Assembly: GCF_022179065.1 (NCBI RefSeq)
Contig: NZ_BPQD01000003.1
Coordinates: forward strand, 248,001-312,000
Source of the DNA: Methylobacterium adhaesivum
Lineage (GTDB): Bacteria > Pseudomonadota > Alphaproteobacteria > Rhizobiales > Beijerinckiaceae
Direction: 5' to 3'
DNA: 64,000 nucleotides
Made by a program: the position numbers and the translations under genes. A model generated the notes under the pieces. It was given only the letters and a program-made list of their open reading frames with translations. It did not search any database and was not told the DNA's origin. This document shows positions 17,795 to 26,016 of this stretch, piece by piece. Each line of letters starts with the position of its first letter. Position 1 is the stretch's first letter.

Positions 17795-18427
17795 TCAGGC
17801 GGCGTCATCCCCGGCCGAGGCCCAGGCCCGGACATGCTCCATCCAGGCGTCCGGCGACAGCACACCGACGCCGGGCAGGACCATCAGGGGCGTGAGCTTT
17901 TCCGCCTTGTCGCGCTCGCCCAGCCGCAGGGCGCCTTTTCGCGAGAACAGCCGTAGGATCTCGAGGAGGCGGGTCTCCTCCGGCGGGTCGCTGCGGGTGG
18001 CGGTGCGGATCGATTCGGCGATGTCGTCGGTGGTGCATTCCACGACGCCCTCGGTGGTCACCCGGTGGTCGCGCAGACCCTCCTCGTAGGCGAGGCGCAG
18101 GGCCAGCAGCACCAGGGTCTCGTCCTTGCGCAGGCGCTCGGACTGCGCGTCGTGGCGCACGCCGTCCGGGGGCACCTTCAGGAACACCATCTGGTCGCGG
18201 TGGGACACCTCGAAGGCATAGCCGAGGCAGGCGAAGTATCCTTGAAAGAACGGCGCGTAATGCCGGGCGAGGTCGTAGGTCCGGCCGATGCCGGGCGTGC
18301 CGGAATAGACGCACTGGCTCTTCAAGAGCACCTGCAGGGCGCGCGTCAGCTCCTCCTCCGATGGCGCGCGGGCGCCGGGCGGCGGCGGCTCGTCGCCGTC
18401 GACGATGGCGCGGAAGGGTTCGAGCAT
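17795..18427 (-). CDS. jetB: JetB/MksE-like protein (DUF4194 type)
   Basis: Soluble protein of 210 residues that would be the winged-helix KITE subunit of the complex, bridging the kleisin JetA and the SMC heads. Visible are ALQVLLKSQCVYSGTPG, YDLARHYAPFFQGYFACLGYAFEVSH, the basic and acidic helix DETLVLLALRLAYEEGL, and a C-terminal winged-helix-like part ending in LPGVGVLSPDAWMEHVRAW. Assignment to DUF4194 is from memory of the family and its position directly ahead of the SMC gene (16 bp). Start ATG at 18427. About 265 bp, including a palindromic repeat, separate it from the next gene upstream. Confidence 0.75.
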   Translation of the reverse strand: MLEPFRAIVDGDEPPPPGARAPSEEELTRALQVLLKSQCVYSGTPGIGRTYDLARHYAPFFQGYFACLGYAFEVSHRDQMVFLKVPPDGVRHDAQSERLRKDETLVLLALRLAYEEGLRDHRVTTEGVVECTTDDIAESIRTATRSDPPEETRLLEILRLFSRKGALRLGERDKAEKLTPLMVLPGVGVLSPDAWMEHVRAWASAGDDAA

Positions 18428-18527
18428 GATGGCGGTCCGGAACGCGAACGGGGCGCCGTGTCTAGCCGCCCAGGCCGCGCGGCGCCAAGGGTAATCGCAC
18501 TCGCGGCGGGGTCAGGGGACACCCTCG

Positions 18528-18661
18528 ATGCTTCGTCATCCCGGGGCCGCGCAGCGGAACCCGGGATCCAGACCCGTAGGTCCCATAAGTCTTGGCTCCG
18601 TTGGCGGCTCGGGATTCCGGGTTCGCCTGACGGCGCCCCGGAATGACGGGCCGATGTGTTT
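18528..18661. repeat. Palindromic repeat family C
   Basis: Inverted repeat with outer arms cgtcatcccggggc and gccccggaatgacg and inner arms aacccgggatcc and gattccgggtt, separated by about 45 bases. This is the style of dispersed intergenic palindromes common in Methylobacterium and Bradyrhizobium genomes. It sits between the 88-residue gene and jetB. No second copy was found in this window. Confidence 0.7.
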
Positions 18662-18692
18662 TCCCAAACATCCTAGGGGCGTGTCGCCCGGT

Positions 18693-18959
18693 TCAGGCGG
18701 CGGCCGGCTCTGCGCGGAACAGGGAAAGGCACTTCGTGTCCCGGTGCATGCTCAGGATCGAGGCCCGGTCGAGGGACGGGTTGGCGGCCAACACCCGGCG
18801 GACCTCGGCCACGATGCTGTCGTAGCGCGCCGCGTCGTAGTTCGGCTCCAGCGGGCTGACCGCGATGTAGGTCTCCACCACGAGGACGCGCTCGCTGCGC
18901 TCACGCCCGACCTCGACGGCGACCCAGGCGGATTTGATCAGGCACTTGCCGGACACCAT
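18693..18959 (-). CDS. Hypothetical 88-residue protein inside the jet cluster
   Basis: Soluble protein of 88 residues, unknown. A very good ribosome-binding site (gggagg, six bases before the ATG at 18959) makes it likely to be a real gene. The sequence shows a beta-rich first half (CLIKSAWVAVEVGRERSERV, then VVETYIAVSPLEPNY) and a helical second half (YDSIVAEVRRVLAANP). No membrane helix, metal motif or known domain was recognised. It lies between jetA (137 bp upstream) and jetB (265 bp downstream) on the same strand, so co-transcription is possible, but wide spacing and the intervening repeat leave a chance insertion equally likely. Confidence 0.65.
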   Translation of the reverse strand: MVSGKCLIKSAWVAVEVGRERSERVLVVETYIAVSPLEPNYDAARYDSIVAEVRRVLAANPSLDRASILSMHRDTKCLSLFRAEPAAA

Positions 18960-19096
18960 GGCGAACCTCCCAACGCCGCCGCATTCCTTCCCGGGCGGAT
19001 CGGCTTCAGGATGAACTCTGTCATCCGCGCTGCCAAGTGCAGTCTCGGCAATGCAGGGGACAGTCTTGAAACTGCCGAATATTGCGCCGCAAAACG

Positions 19097-20569
19097 TCAG
19101 CGGCTGCGTTCGATCAGAAAATCCGGGCAGTCGAGCCAGCCGTTGGCGACCCGGCCCTCGACCCGCGAGAGCCGGTAGCGCGTGCGCAAGGTGCCGTCGA
19201 ACAGGACGTCGAGTTCGCGCAGGCGCTGGAACACCACGAAGGCGTCGACATCGGTGACAGGGATCTGCGAACCCCGCAGGCTTCCCTTGCGCCCGAGCCG
19301 CGCCTCGACGAAATCCGCCATCCGGTCGGGGGTGACGGCGACCCGGTGCCGGAACGCGTCCTTGGCGGCGATGAAGGCCTCCACCACCGGGTCGAGGAAG
19401 ATCTCGGGCAGGGGCTCGAAATCCATGGGCGGGCGCTTCAGGCGCGGCGCGTAGAGCTGGGCGGCCCCAATGGGCGGGCGCAGGAGCGACACGCCGGAGG
19501 CGGGCGCGTCCGTCATGGCCTCGTCGGCGCCCGCGACGGCGCGGAGCGCCGCGGCCGTGCGCTCGATGCGGTCGGAATCGCGGTGATCCATGTAGCGCAA
19601 GGCCGCCGCGATCCGCCGCTCCAGGCGCGCGACGATGTCGGCGACGGCATCGAGGTGGCGGTCGAGGCCCTCGAAGATCGCCAGGATCTCGGCGAGATCC
19701 GCGCGCGCGGCCCGCTCGGCCGCCTCGATATCGGGCGCCCGGCCCTCGCGCAGGCCGGCTTCCGCCAGCGCCCGCAGGGTCAGGGGATCGCGCAACGCCC
19801 GGCCGGCCTCGCGCACGATGCCGGAGCGGAACCGGAACGGGTTGAGGCGGGTGTGGAGGGTGCGGTAGTCGCTGACGATGTGGCGGGCGACGAACTCGTC
19901 GAAATACAGCCGGAAGGCGGCGCGCTGGTCCTCCTGCGCCAGGATCCGCGCCTCGATCTTGCGCATGGAGCCGGCGAGCGTCCGCAGGTGGCTGAGGAAG
20001 GCCCGCGAGGCCTTGGCGGCGTTGACGAGGGCCTCCGAACGCTCGGCCGGATTGGCGATGGCGCTCTCGAGGCTGCCCAGCACGTCCAGGACGGCGCCGC
20101 CGTACGAGCGGGTCTCGCCCCGGTCGAGGCGGGCGAGTTCCTCGACGAGGATGCGGGCCTCGGGGTCGAAATCCACCACCGGTACGTAGCGCTCGCGCCG
20201 TTCCACCAGCCAGCCGGCATCGAGCAGGCGCCGGTAGACCGCCGAGCGGCGCTCGATGGGGTCGACGGGTGTGGTCTCGTCGTCGGCGATCTCGCCCTGG
20301 GCGAAATCGGCGGAGAAATCGCCGATGGCGGCCAGCAATTCGGTCTTGCGCAGGGGCTCTGCCGTGTCGCCGAACACCCGCGCGTGCAGGTGCAGCAGCA
20401 GCACCGCGTTGAAGGCGCGGCTCGGGGAGGCCAGGGGCCGGAACAGGTCGTCGGAGAGGCGGGTGAACAGCACGGCGGGAGACAGCCCGCCGGAGCAGCG
20501 CCTGTCAATCGCCCTGGCGTCCGCCACGGGATCGGCCGGGGCGCTATCCTCGGGCAAGTGAGGCACCAA
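19097..20569 (-). CDS. jetA: JetA/MksF-like kleisin subunit (DUF5716 type)
   Basis: Protein of 490 residues, first gene of the Wadjet/Mks operon. It begins with a winged-helix-like region (LFTRLSDDLFRPLASPSRAFNAVLLLHLHARVFG), followed by YRRLLDAGWLVERRERYVPVVDFDPEARILVEEL and a long helical middle with HLRTLAGSMRKIEARIL. This is the style of the JetA/MksF kleisin family. The family number (DUF5716 rather than DUF3375) is from memory. The frame opens with TTG GTG at 20569; either could be the start. Divergent from the acyl-CoA dehydrogenase gene across about 70 bp. Confidence 0.78.
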   Translation of the reverse strand: MVPHLPEDSAPADPVADARAIDRRCSGGLSPAVLFTRLSDDLFRPLASPSRAFNAVLLLHLHARVFGDTAEPLRKTELLAAIGDFSADFAQGEIADDETTPVDPIERRSAVYRRLLDAGWLVERRERYVPVVDFDPEARILVEELARLDRGETRSYGGAVLDVLGSLESAIANPAERSEALVNAAKASRAFLSHLRTLAGSMRKIEARILAQEDQRAAFRLYFDEFVARHIVSDYRTLHTRLNPFRFRSGIVREAGRALRDPLTLRALAEAGLREGRAPDIEAAERAARADLAEILAIFEGLDRHLDAVADIVARLERRIAAALRYMDHRDSDRIERTAAALRAVAGADEAMTDAPASGVSLLRPPIGAAQLYAPRLKRPPMDFEPLPEIFLDPVVEAFIAAKDAFRHRVAVTPDRMADFVEARLGRKGSLRGSQIPVTDVDAFVVFQRLRELDVLFDGTLRTRYRLSRVEGRVANGWLDCPDFLIERSR

Positions 20570-20638
20570 AGCGCCGTCATGCTAGAAGCGGGGCAAGGCG
20601 CCACGCGAAGGCGCCGCGAAACGATCACGGGAGACCCC

Positions 20639-21886
20639 ATGCCGACGCCGGATCGCCAAGAGTCCCGCCCTGCGGTGCAGGAGCCACGCCCGCCCGAACT
20701 CGCCACCCCGTGGCGCACCGACGCCCGCGCCGCCCTCCAGGCTGAGGCCCGCGCCTTCGCCCGCGACGTGGTGATGCCCATCGCCGACGAACTCGACCGG
20801 CGGAAGGCCGAGATGCCCCGCTCCCTGATCGACGCCATGGCGCAGAAGGGCTGGTTCGGCATCACCATCCCGAAGGAGCATGGCGGCCTCGGCCTGGGGG
20901 TGTTCGAATACTGCCTCGTCTCGGAGGAGCTGGCGCGGGCGTGGCTGTCGGTGGGCAGCATCCTGGCGCGCGGCCAGGGCCTCGGGACCCAGGTGCTCGA
21001 CGACGGGCGCCGGGCCGAGCTGCTCGCCCGCTCGGCGCGCGGCGAATGGATCGGCAGCATCGCGCTGTCGGAGCCCACCGCCGGCTCGGACCTCGCCGGG
21101 GTCCAGACGCGGGCGGTGCGCGAGGGCGACACCTGGGTGCTCACTGGAACCAAGCGCTGGGCCGGCTTCGCGCAGGCCGCCGATTTCGTCGAGGTCCTGG
21201 CCCGCACCCGCGATCCGGAGCCCGGCGAATCGCGCTCCGCCGGCCTGGAGCCGTTCCTCGTGGTGAAGCAGCCCGGCACCTTCCCGGAGGGGATGACGGG
21301 CCAGGTCATCGACAAGATCGGCTATCACGGCTTCCTCACCTTCGAGCTCGCCCTCGATCGTGTGCGCGTGCCCGAGAGCGACCGTCTCACCGGCCTCTAC
21401 GGCGACCAGGGTGCCGATGCCGATGCCGGCGGCTTCGCCTCGGTGCAGCGCGGCCTCAACATCGCCCGCGTCCACACGGCGGCCCGCGCCGTCGGCGTCG
21501 CCCGGGCGGCGGTGGAGGATTGCCAGCTCTACCTTCAGGAGCGCGAGCAGTTCGGCCACCCCATCGGCGACTTCCAGGCCCTGCGCTTCGCGCTGGCCGA
21601 CATGGCGGCCGAGGTCACGCAAGCCCGTGCGTTCTGGCAGCAGGTGGCCCACTTGCTCGATGCCGGCGAGGCGGCCGAGAGCGAATCGGCCATGGTCAAG
21701 CTGCTCGCCACCGAGATGGCCGTGCGGGTGACCAACCAGGCGATGCAGCTTCATGGCGGCAACGGCTACACCACCGAGCGCCGGGTCGAGCGCTACTGGC
21801 GCGACGCCCGGCTGACCACGATCTTCGAGGGCACGAGCGAGATCCAGCGCCGGATCATCAGCGACCGGATGCTGCCCCGGCCGTGA
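20639..21886 (+). CDS. Acyl-CoA dehydrogenase
   Basis: FAD enzyme of 415 residues for alpha,beta-dehydrogenation of an acyl-CoA. Visible are GWFGITIPKEHGGLGLG, the FAD-contacting IALSEPTAGSDLAG, the mid-domain TGTKRWAGFAQAADFVEVLART, and the C-terminal QLHGGNGYTTERRVERYWRDARLTTIFEGTSEIQRRIISDRML, where the Glu of FEGTSEIQ sits at the usual catalytic-base position. Start ATG at 20639 after cacgggag. A longer frame running back to 19082 is antisense to jetA and was not accepted. The acyl chain specificity is unknown. Single gene, divergent from jetA. Confidence 0.92.
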   Translation: MPTPDRQESRPAVQEPRPPELATPWRTDARAALQAEARAFARDVVMPIADELDRRKAEMPRSLIDAMAQKGWFGITIPKEHGGLGLGVFEYCLVSEELARAWLSVGSILARGQGLGTQVLDDGRRAELLARSARGEWIGSIALSEPTAGSDLAGVQTRAVREGDTWVLTGTKRWAGFAQAADFVEVLARTRDPEPGESRSAGLEPFLVVKQPGTFPEGMTGQVIDKIGYHGFLTFELALDRVRVPESDRLTGLYGDQGADADAGGFASVQRGLNIARVHTAARAVGVARAAVEDCQLYLQEREQFGHPIGDFQALRFALADMAAEVTQARAFWQQVAHLLDAGEAAESESAMVKLLATEMAVRVTNQAMQLHGGNGYTTERRVERYWRDARLTTIFEGTSEIQRRIISDRMLPRP

Positions 21887-21964
21887 CGGGGCGCGGAGGA
21901 GAGTGGTGTCGTCCGTGAGAACGGGCGATCAAACGGCGAAAAGTATCACTCTACTTTCGGTTTG

Positions 21965-22110
21965 TATGTCGCGGGTCCCCTCTCCTGGAGGGAGAGGGAC
22001 AGGGTGAGGTGTGTGGATTGTCCGAATAGGTCACACACCTCACCCCAACCCTCTTCTTCCAGGAGAGGAAGTCCGTCGCGCCCGCTCGAACCGAACCGAT
22101 CAACCGGCGC
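21965..22110. repeat. Palindromic repeat family A, full double-hairpin copy
   Basis: Same two-arm structure as at 4986: ccctctcctggagggagaggg, then acagggtgaggtgtgtg, a spacer of about 15 bases, cacacacctcaccccaaccc and a second stem with one base change (cttcttcc). The right flank is gtccgtcgcg...ccgatcaacc. It lies between the convergent acyl-CoA dehydrogenase and DHH genes. Confidence 0.85.
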
Positions 22111-22125
22111 TTCTATGTGGCACGC

Positions 22126-23280
22126 CTACCCCTTCCAGCCCTTCAGGGCGGCGAAGGGGCTGCTCGACGGGTCGGGCGGGGGCGGGTTGAGGATCGGCTC
22201 CACCTGGGCGATGGCGTCGGCCAGCGAAAAGGCCGAGCCGGTGGGCAGCTTGCCGCCGGCGGCGTCCTTGTGGCCGCCGCCGCGGAACCGGCGGGCGCCC
22301 TCGAGCGCGGTCTCGTCGTTGGAGCGGAACGACATGTTTCCCGTGCGCTGGACGTTGAGGACGCGCTTGGCCTTGCCCGCATCCATGATGAGGTCGGAGA
22401 CGCGCTGGAACGTGCCGGAATCGAGGCCGAACGATAGGTAGGTGCCGTCGGAAAGCGGTTGGAAGAGGTCCGAGCGGGCGAGCACGCGGGCGAGACGCAT
22501 CCGGGTGGTGAGGCGGGGATCGTCGGTCGCGTCGCCGGCGAGATAGCCGTTCACGATGGCGGTGCGGATGCCCCCCACCCCGGCTTCGAGTTCGGCGGGC
22601 GAGGCCCCTTCGCGCAGGCGCGCGGCGAGAGCGACCAAAAGGTCGCTGACGAAGCGGTCGTGCCATTCGTGGCCGATGGGGACGAGGTTCGAGACGTTGT
22701 CCCAGAACACCTCGTCGAGGGCGTGACCGCCCGCGAAGGTCGGCCGGTCCTTGCGCCAGAGATCGACGGCGTCCACCGCCTCCACGAGGGCGAGGAGATC
22801 GGCGTCGCCTTCCGTGGCCTCCGGCGCGTAGAGGGCGCGGCGGTGATAGGCGAGCTTCGTGGCGCAGCGGCCCTCGTCGATGAGGACGGTGATGGCCGGG
22901 TCGTCGAGGTCGAACCGCGACACGCTCGGGTCGTCGGCCTCGGCCACGGGCTCGAGGTTCTGCTCGCGCAGGCGGTCGATGGAGGAGGCGTGGTGGTCGA
23001 GGACGATGAGGCGGTGGCGCTCCTCTTCCGGACGGCCCCGGTTCATCGCCGCGAAGTTGCGGATGAAGGTGACCGCCACGGGTTCGAGGCCGAGATCCGT
23101 GAGGATCAGGGTCTCGGGTTTGCGGGTGCGGCCGAGGCGCTTCAGCTCACCCTCGACCACGGGGCCGACATCGCTGTAGCGCGGCACGTGGACGATGCGG
23201 GAGACGGGCACGAAGCGCCCGACGATGGTCGAGGCCCCATAGCCGTCGAGGTCGTGGTGGGTGATCTGGGTGACGGTCAA
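22126..23280 (-). CDS. DHH-family phosphoesterase
   Basis: Predicted metal-dependent phosphoesterase of 384 residues. The N-terminal metal motif ITHHDLDGYGA and the family signature VLDHHASS are clear, and a DHHA1-like C-terminus contains FRGGGHKDAAGGKLPTG, the GGGH motif that binds substrate. This is the nrnA/RecJ-like superfamily that acts on oligonucleotides, cyclic dinucleotides or polyphosphate. Which substrate applies is not visible. Start ATG at 23280. Transcribed alone. Confidence 0.87.
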   Translation of the reverse strand: MTVTQITHHDLDGYGASTIVGRFVPVSRIVHVPRYSDVGPVVEGELKRLGRTRKPETLILTDLGLEPVAVTFIRNFAAMNRGRPEEERHRLIVLDHHASSIDRLREQNLEPVAEADDPSVSRFDLDDPAITVLIDEGRCATKLAYHRRALYAPEATEGDADLLALVEAVDAVDLWRKDRPTFAGGHALDEVFWDNVSNLVPIGHEWHDRFVSDLLVALAARLREGASPAELEAGVGGIRTAIVNGYLAGDATDDPRLTTRMRLARVLARSDLFQPLSDGTYLSFGLDSGTFQRVSDLIMDAGKAKRVLNVQRTGNMSFRSNDETALEGARRFRGGGHKDAAGGKLPTGSAFSLADAIAQVEPILNPPPPDPSSSPFAALKGWKG

Positions 23281-23426
23281 AGTGGGTCCTCGGAACGATT
23301 CAGGGACCGCTTATGCCGCAGTTCCGGTTCCGCCGCGACCCAGATCCGAGTGCCAGACGAAACGCCCGGACACGGGCCGTTCGCCTCTCGATCACGACGG
23401 CGCGGCGGGCGTTTCGGGAGAGACAC

Positions 23427-24683
23427 TCAGGAGGTCTGCTTGCGCGCGACCACGGCTCCGGCGAACAGCAGGGCCGCCCCCGCGGCGATGAGGCTGATCA
23501 TGAGGAGGCGGCGGGGCTGCTGGGCCGATTCCGCCTGCACCGGCGGGACGATCATGCTGAAGAACTCCACCTGCCGGGCGGCGATGATGCGCGCCCGCTC
23601 GTAGGCGGACAGCACCTTGGCGAAGTACTTCTCGGCCTCCTCGCGCTCCTGCTCCAGGGCCTCGAACTTGGTGAGGGCGTCGGCCAGGACCCGGCGCTGT
23701 TCCGGGTCCTGGCTCGCCGATTGGTTCTCGATCCGGGCGATGGCCTCGTCGAGATCCTTGATCTGGGACTTGAGGTCGATGATGCGGCGCGATTCCGGCC
23801 CGAGGTCGCGCTGGCCGAGGTTGAGCTGCACCGCGAGGTTGATGCGCGTGGTGCGAAGCTCGCCGATCACCTTCAGGTTCGCGTCGTTGGTTTTCTTGGC
23901 GTCGAGCACGCCCTCGCGGTTGCGCAGGGTCGCCATGGCGAGGCGGACCTTGGTCATCCGCTCCTCGGCGAGCTTCAGCTCGCGGGCGCTCTCGGCCACG
24001 GCGTCCTCGCGGGCGCGGTTGCTGATGCCGTTCACCATGCGCTCGCTCTCCTTGAGGATCGCCTGGGTGAGCGCCAGGGATTCGGCCGGATCGAACGCGT
24101 TGACCGTGAGGGTGATGATGCCGGACCCGCTCTCGATCTTCGTCGTCACCCGCTCGTTCCAGTAATGGACGAAGCGTTCGATGGGCTCGTCGCGGCGGAA
24201 GCGGGACGCCACGTCGATCCCGTCCCGCGAGAACATGTCGCGCAACGGAAGCTCCTTCTCCAGAACCTCCACGAGGGGGCGGCTGTGGATGTAGTTCAGG
24301 GTCACCAGGCTGTCCTGGGCCACCATCTGGGACACGACGCCCTTGGTGGTGCCGACCTGATCCGACGAAGCCTTGTCCGAGGCGCCGAGGGCCGGCCGGA
24401 GGGCGAAGCGCGCCTCCGTGACGTAGCGGTCCGAGGCGATGAGCCCGTAATAGATCCCCCCGAGCAATGTCGGCAGCACGAAGCACAGGACGAACAGGAT
24501 CGGGATGACCGGATCCGACTTGACGTGGCTCTGGTAGGATCGGATGCCCTTCTTGCGGTCGGCGAAGCGGGAGACGCGGGCGACCTGGCGCAGGGACTCC
24601 GCGACGGCGTTCGAGCGGTCGGCCGTGGTGCGGTCGGCCGTGGCGATGGGCTGGCCGGTGGGATTGCGGATCTCGACGCTCAT
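23427..24683 (-). CDS. kpsE: Capsule polysaccharide export inner-membrane protein (KpsE/CtrB-like)
   Basis: Polysaccharide co-polymerase type protein of 418 residues. A basic cytoplasmic N-terminus precedes a first membrane helix (PVIPILFVLCFVLPTLLGGIYY, about 58-79). A long periplasmic part with coiled coil follows (ESAREL, LKSQIKDLDEAIARIENQ), and a second helix lies near the C-terminus (LLMISLIAAGAALLFAGAVV). This is the Wzz/KpsE topology that spans the periplasm with a KpsD-type outer-membrane channel. The KpsT-like ATPase is encoded 94 bp upstream on the same strand; no kpsM, kpsD or kpsC/S is in the window. Start ATG at 24683. Confidence 0.85.
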   Translation of the reverse strand: MSVEIRNPTGQPIATADRTTADRSNAVAESLRQVARVSRFADRKKGIRSYQSHVKSDPVIPILFVLCFVLPTLLGGIYYGLIASDRYVTEARFALRPALGASDKASSDQVGTTKGVVSQMVAQDSLVTLNYIHSRPLVEVLEKELPLRDMFSRDGIDVASRFRRDEPIERFVHYWNERVTTKIESGSGIITLTVNAFDPAESLALTQAILKESERMVNGISNRAREDAVAESARELKLAEERMTKVRLAMATLRNREGVLDAKKTNDANLKVIGELRTTRINLAVQLNLGQRDLGPESRRIIDLKSQIKDLDEAIARIENQSASQDPEQRRVLADALTKFEALEQEREEAEKYFAKVLSAYERARIIAARQVEFFSMIVPPVQAESAQQPRRLLMISLIAAGAALLFAGAVVARKQTS

Positions 24684-24777
24684 GTGCCTTCAGCCGTTCG
24701 TTCCGTTCGGGCGGCCGCCATCCGCCGTGCCCGCCCCATGCGACACCGGAACGGCGAAAGCATGTCCGAACCGGCGG

Positions 24778-25431
24778 TCAGGCATTGAGGCGGCGATAGA
24801 CCTCGATGGCGTCGTTGACGTCCTCGTACAGGATCGCGCGCCCGTTGATGAGCACGATGCCCTGCTGGCACCAGGTGCGGATCGTCTCCATGCCGTGGGA
24901 GACCATGATGACGTTGGAATTGACGCGCCGGGCCGCGAAGGCGTCCTCGCAGCGCTTCTGGAAGCGGGCGTCGCCCACGGCCGTCACCTCGTCGATGAGG
25001 TAGGTGTCGAACGGGATCGCCATGCTCATCCCGAAGGCGAGGCGCGAGCCCATGCCCGAGGAGTAGGTCCGGATCGGCACGTCGAGGTAGCTGCCGAGTT
25101 CGGAGAAATCCTCGACGAAGTCGAGCACCCTCTTCGGGTCCTCGCCGTAGATGCGGGCGACGAAGATGACGTTGTCCCGCCCCGTCATCTGCGGGTGGAA
25201 GCCGCCGCCGAAGCCGAGGGGCCACGACACCCGCATGGTCCGCTGCACCCGCCCCCGCGACGGCGCCTCGACGCCGGCGATAAGGCGCATCATCGTCGAC
25301 TTGCCGGCCCCGTTGATGCCCAGGATGCCGTAGCTCACGTTGGGCTTCAGCGTGAACGACACGCGCTCGAGGATCGTCCGGCGATGCCCGTCCGTCCGAT
25401 AGATCTTGGTGACGTTGTCGAAGCGGATCAC
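24778..25431 (-). CDS. kpsT: Polysaccharide export ABC ATPase (KpsT/Wzt-like)
   Basis: ATPase of 217 residues, the KpsT length. Walker [10 protein letters not shown] (38-46), the subfamily-typical signature [19 protein letters not shown] in place of LSGGQ, Walker [12 protein letters not shown] and switch His in VSHGMETI are all present. It would power export of a surface polysaccharide with a KpsM-type permease, which is not adjacent. The frame is open back to 25821, but upstream codons are antisense to tRNA-Ser; the GTG at 25431 gives the family N-terminus ([12 protein letters not shown]). Confidence 0.88.
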   Translation of the reverse strand: MIRFDNVTKIYRTDGHRRTILERVSFTLKPNVSYGILGINGAGKSTMMRLIAGVEAPSRGRVQRTMRVSWPLGFGGGFHPQMTGRDNVIFVARIYGEDPKRVLDFVEDFSELGSYLDVPIRTYSSGMGSRLAFGMSMAIPFDTYLIDEVTAVGDARFQKRCEDAFAARRVNSNVIMVSHGMETIRTWCQQGIVLINGRAILYEDVNDAIEVYRRLNA

Positions 25432-25612
25432 GGTCGGGGTGCGGCTCCAGGCCCGGGGACGCGCGCCGAGCCCCCGGCGTGTCGCTCGCGAAAACGGCGA
25501 ATCTGAGGATGGCCCGCGCGGGGCCCGGCGCGCGGTGCGTGCCTCCCGGGTGACAGGGGCGCCGCATCGCCGGGAATCGTCACATTCGCGCGACGAACCG
25601 CACGATCGCGCC

Positions 25613-25638
25613 TTGCACCCCGCGAACTCCGCTAGTAC
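25613..25638 (+). promoter_or_regulatory. Promoter of tRNA-Ser
   Basis: TTGCACC (25613-25619), 11-base spacer, GCTAGTAC (25631-25638), matching the alphaproteobacterial housekeeping consensus TTGACGS-N10-14-GCTANAWC. It lies 85 bp before the tRNA. The rest of 25432-25723 holds no gene that I can see. Confidence 0.6.
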
Positions 25639-25723
25639 AGCGTGCCACCCGCAGCGTTGCGGCGACCCAGAAAGGCTCTCCGGTTCAACCACCCGGACGC
25701 CGTCGGTCGCGATGCCGGGGGCT

Positions 25724-25813
25724 GGAGGGGTGGCCGAGTGGTTGAAGGCGCACGCCTGGAAAGTGTGTATACCGGAAACGGTATCGCGGGTTCGAATCCC
25801 GCTCCCTCCGCCA
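25724..25813 (+). tRNA. tRNA-Ser(GGA)
   Basis: Class II tRNA of 90 bases. Acceptor stem ggagggg/tccctcc with discriminator g and encoded cca, D-arm with ggccgagtggttgaaggc, anticodon loop ctGGAaa in the stem cacgc.../...gtgtg, a long variable arm (tataccggaaacggtatc) and T-arm gcgggttcgaatcccgc. Anticodon GGA reads UCC and UCU. It marks the left edge of an AT-richer stretch. Confidence 0.97.
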
Positions 25814-25906
25814 GCACTCATACGATTTCCATGCGATTGTTTGGTTTTGGTTCGGACGCCTCTGATGGTCCCGATAAAAGCCCGCTCATGAACAAGTGTC
25901 GTTAAT

Positions 25907-25935
25907 TTGACATTGTATACTGCAACTTCTAGGAT
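25907..25935 (+). promoter_or_regulatory. Consensus-like promoter ahead of the radical SAM gene
   Basis: TTGACA (25907-25912), spacer of exactly 17, TAGGAT (25930-25935). This is a near-perfect sigma-70 type promoter, unlike the GCTA-type promoters of the tRNAs here, set in AT-rich DNA about 80 bp before the gene. It supports foreign origin of the segment. Confidence 0.6.
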
Positions 25936-26016
25936 GTAATAGCTTGCCTGTGCCGCTTAGGAGGGGGGCATGCGTTCGCTCCGATCAAGCCATTGGAAAT
26001 TATGCAAGGGGCGTGG

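Noticed and set aside
25432-25821. Upstream extension of the KpsT frame, antisense to tRNA-Ser (reads [26 protein letters not shown])
   Set aside because: This peptide is the well-known artefact of translating the opposite strand of tRNA-Ser. The real gene starts at the GTG at 25431.
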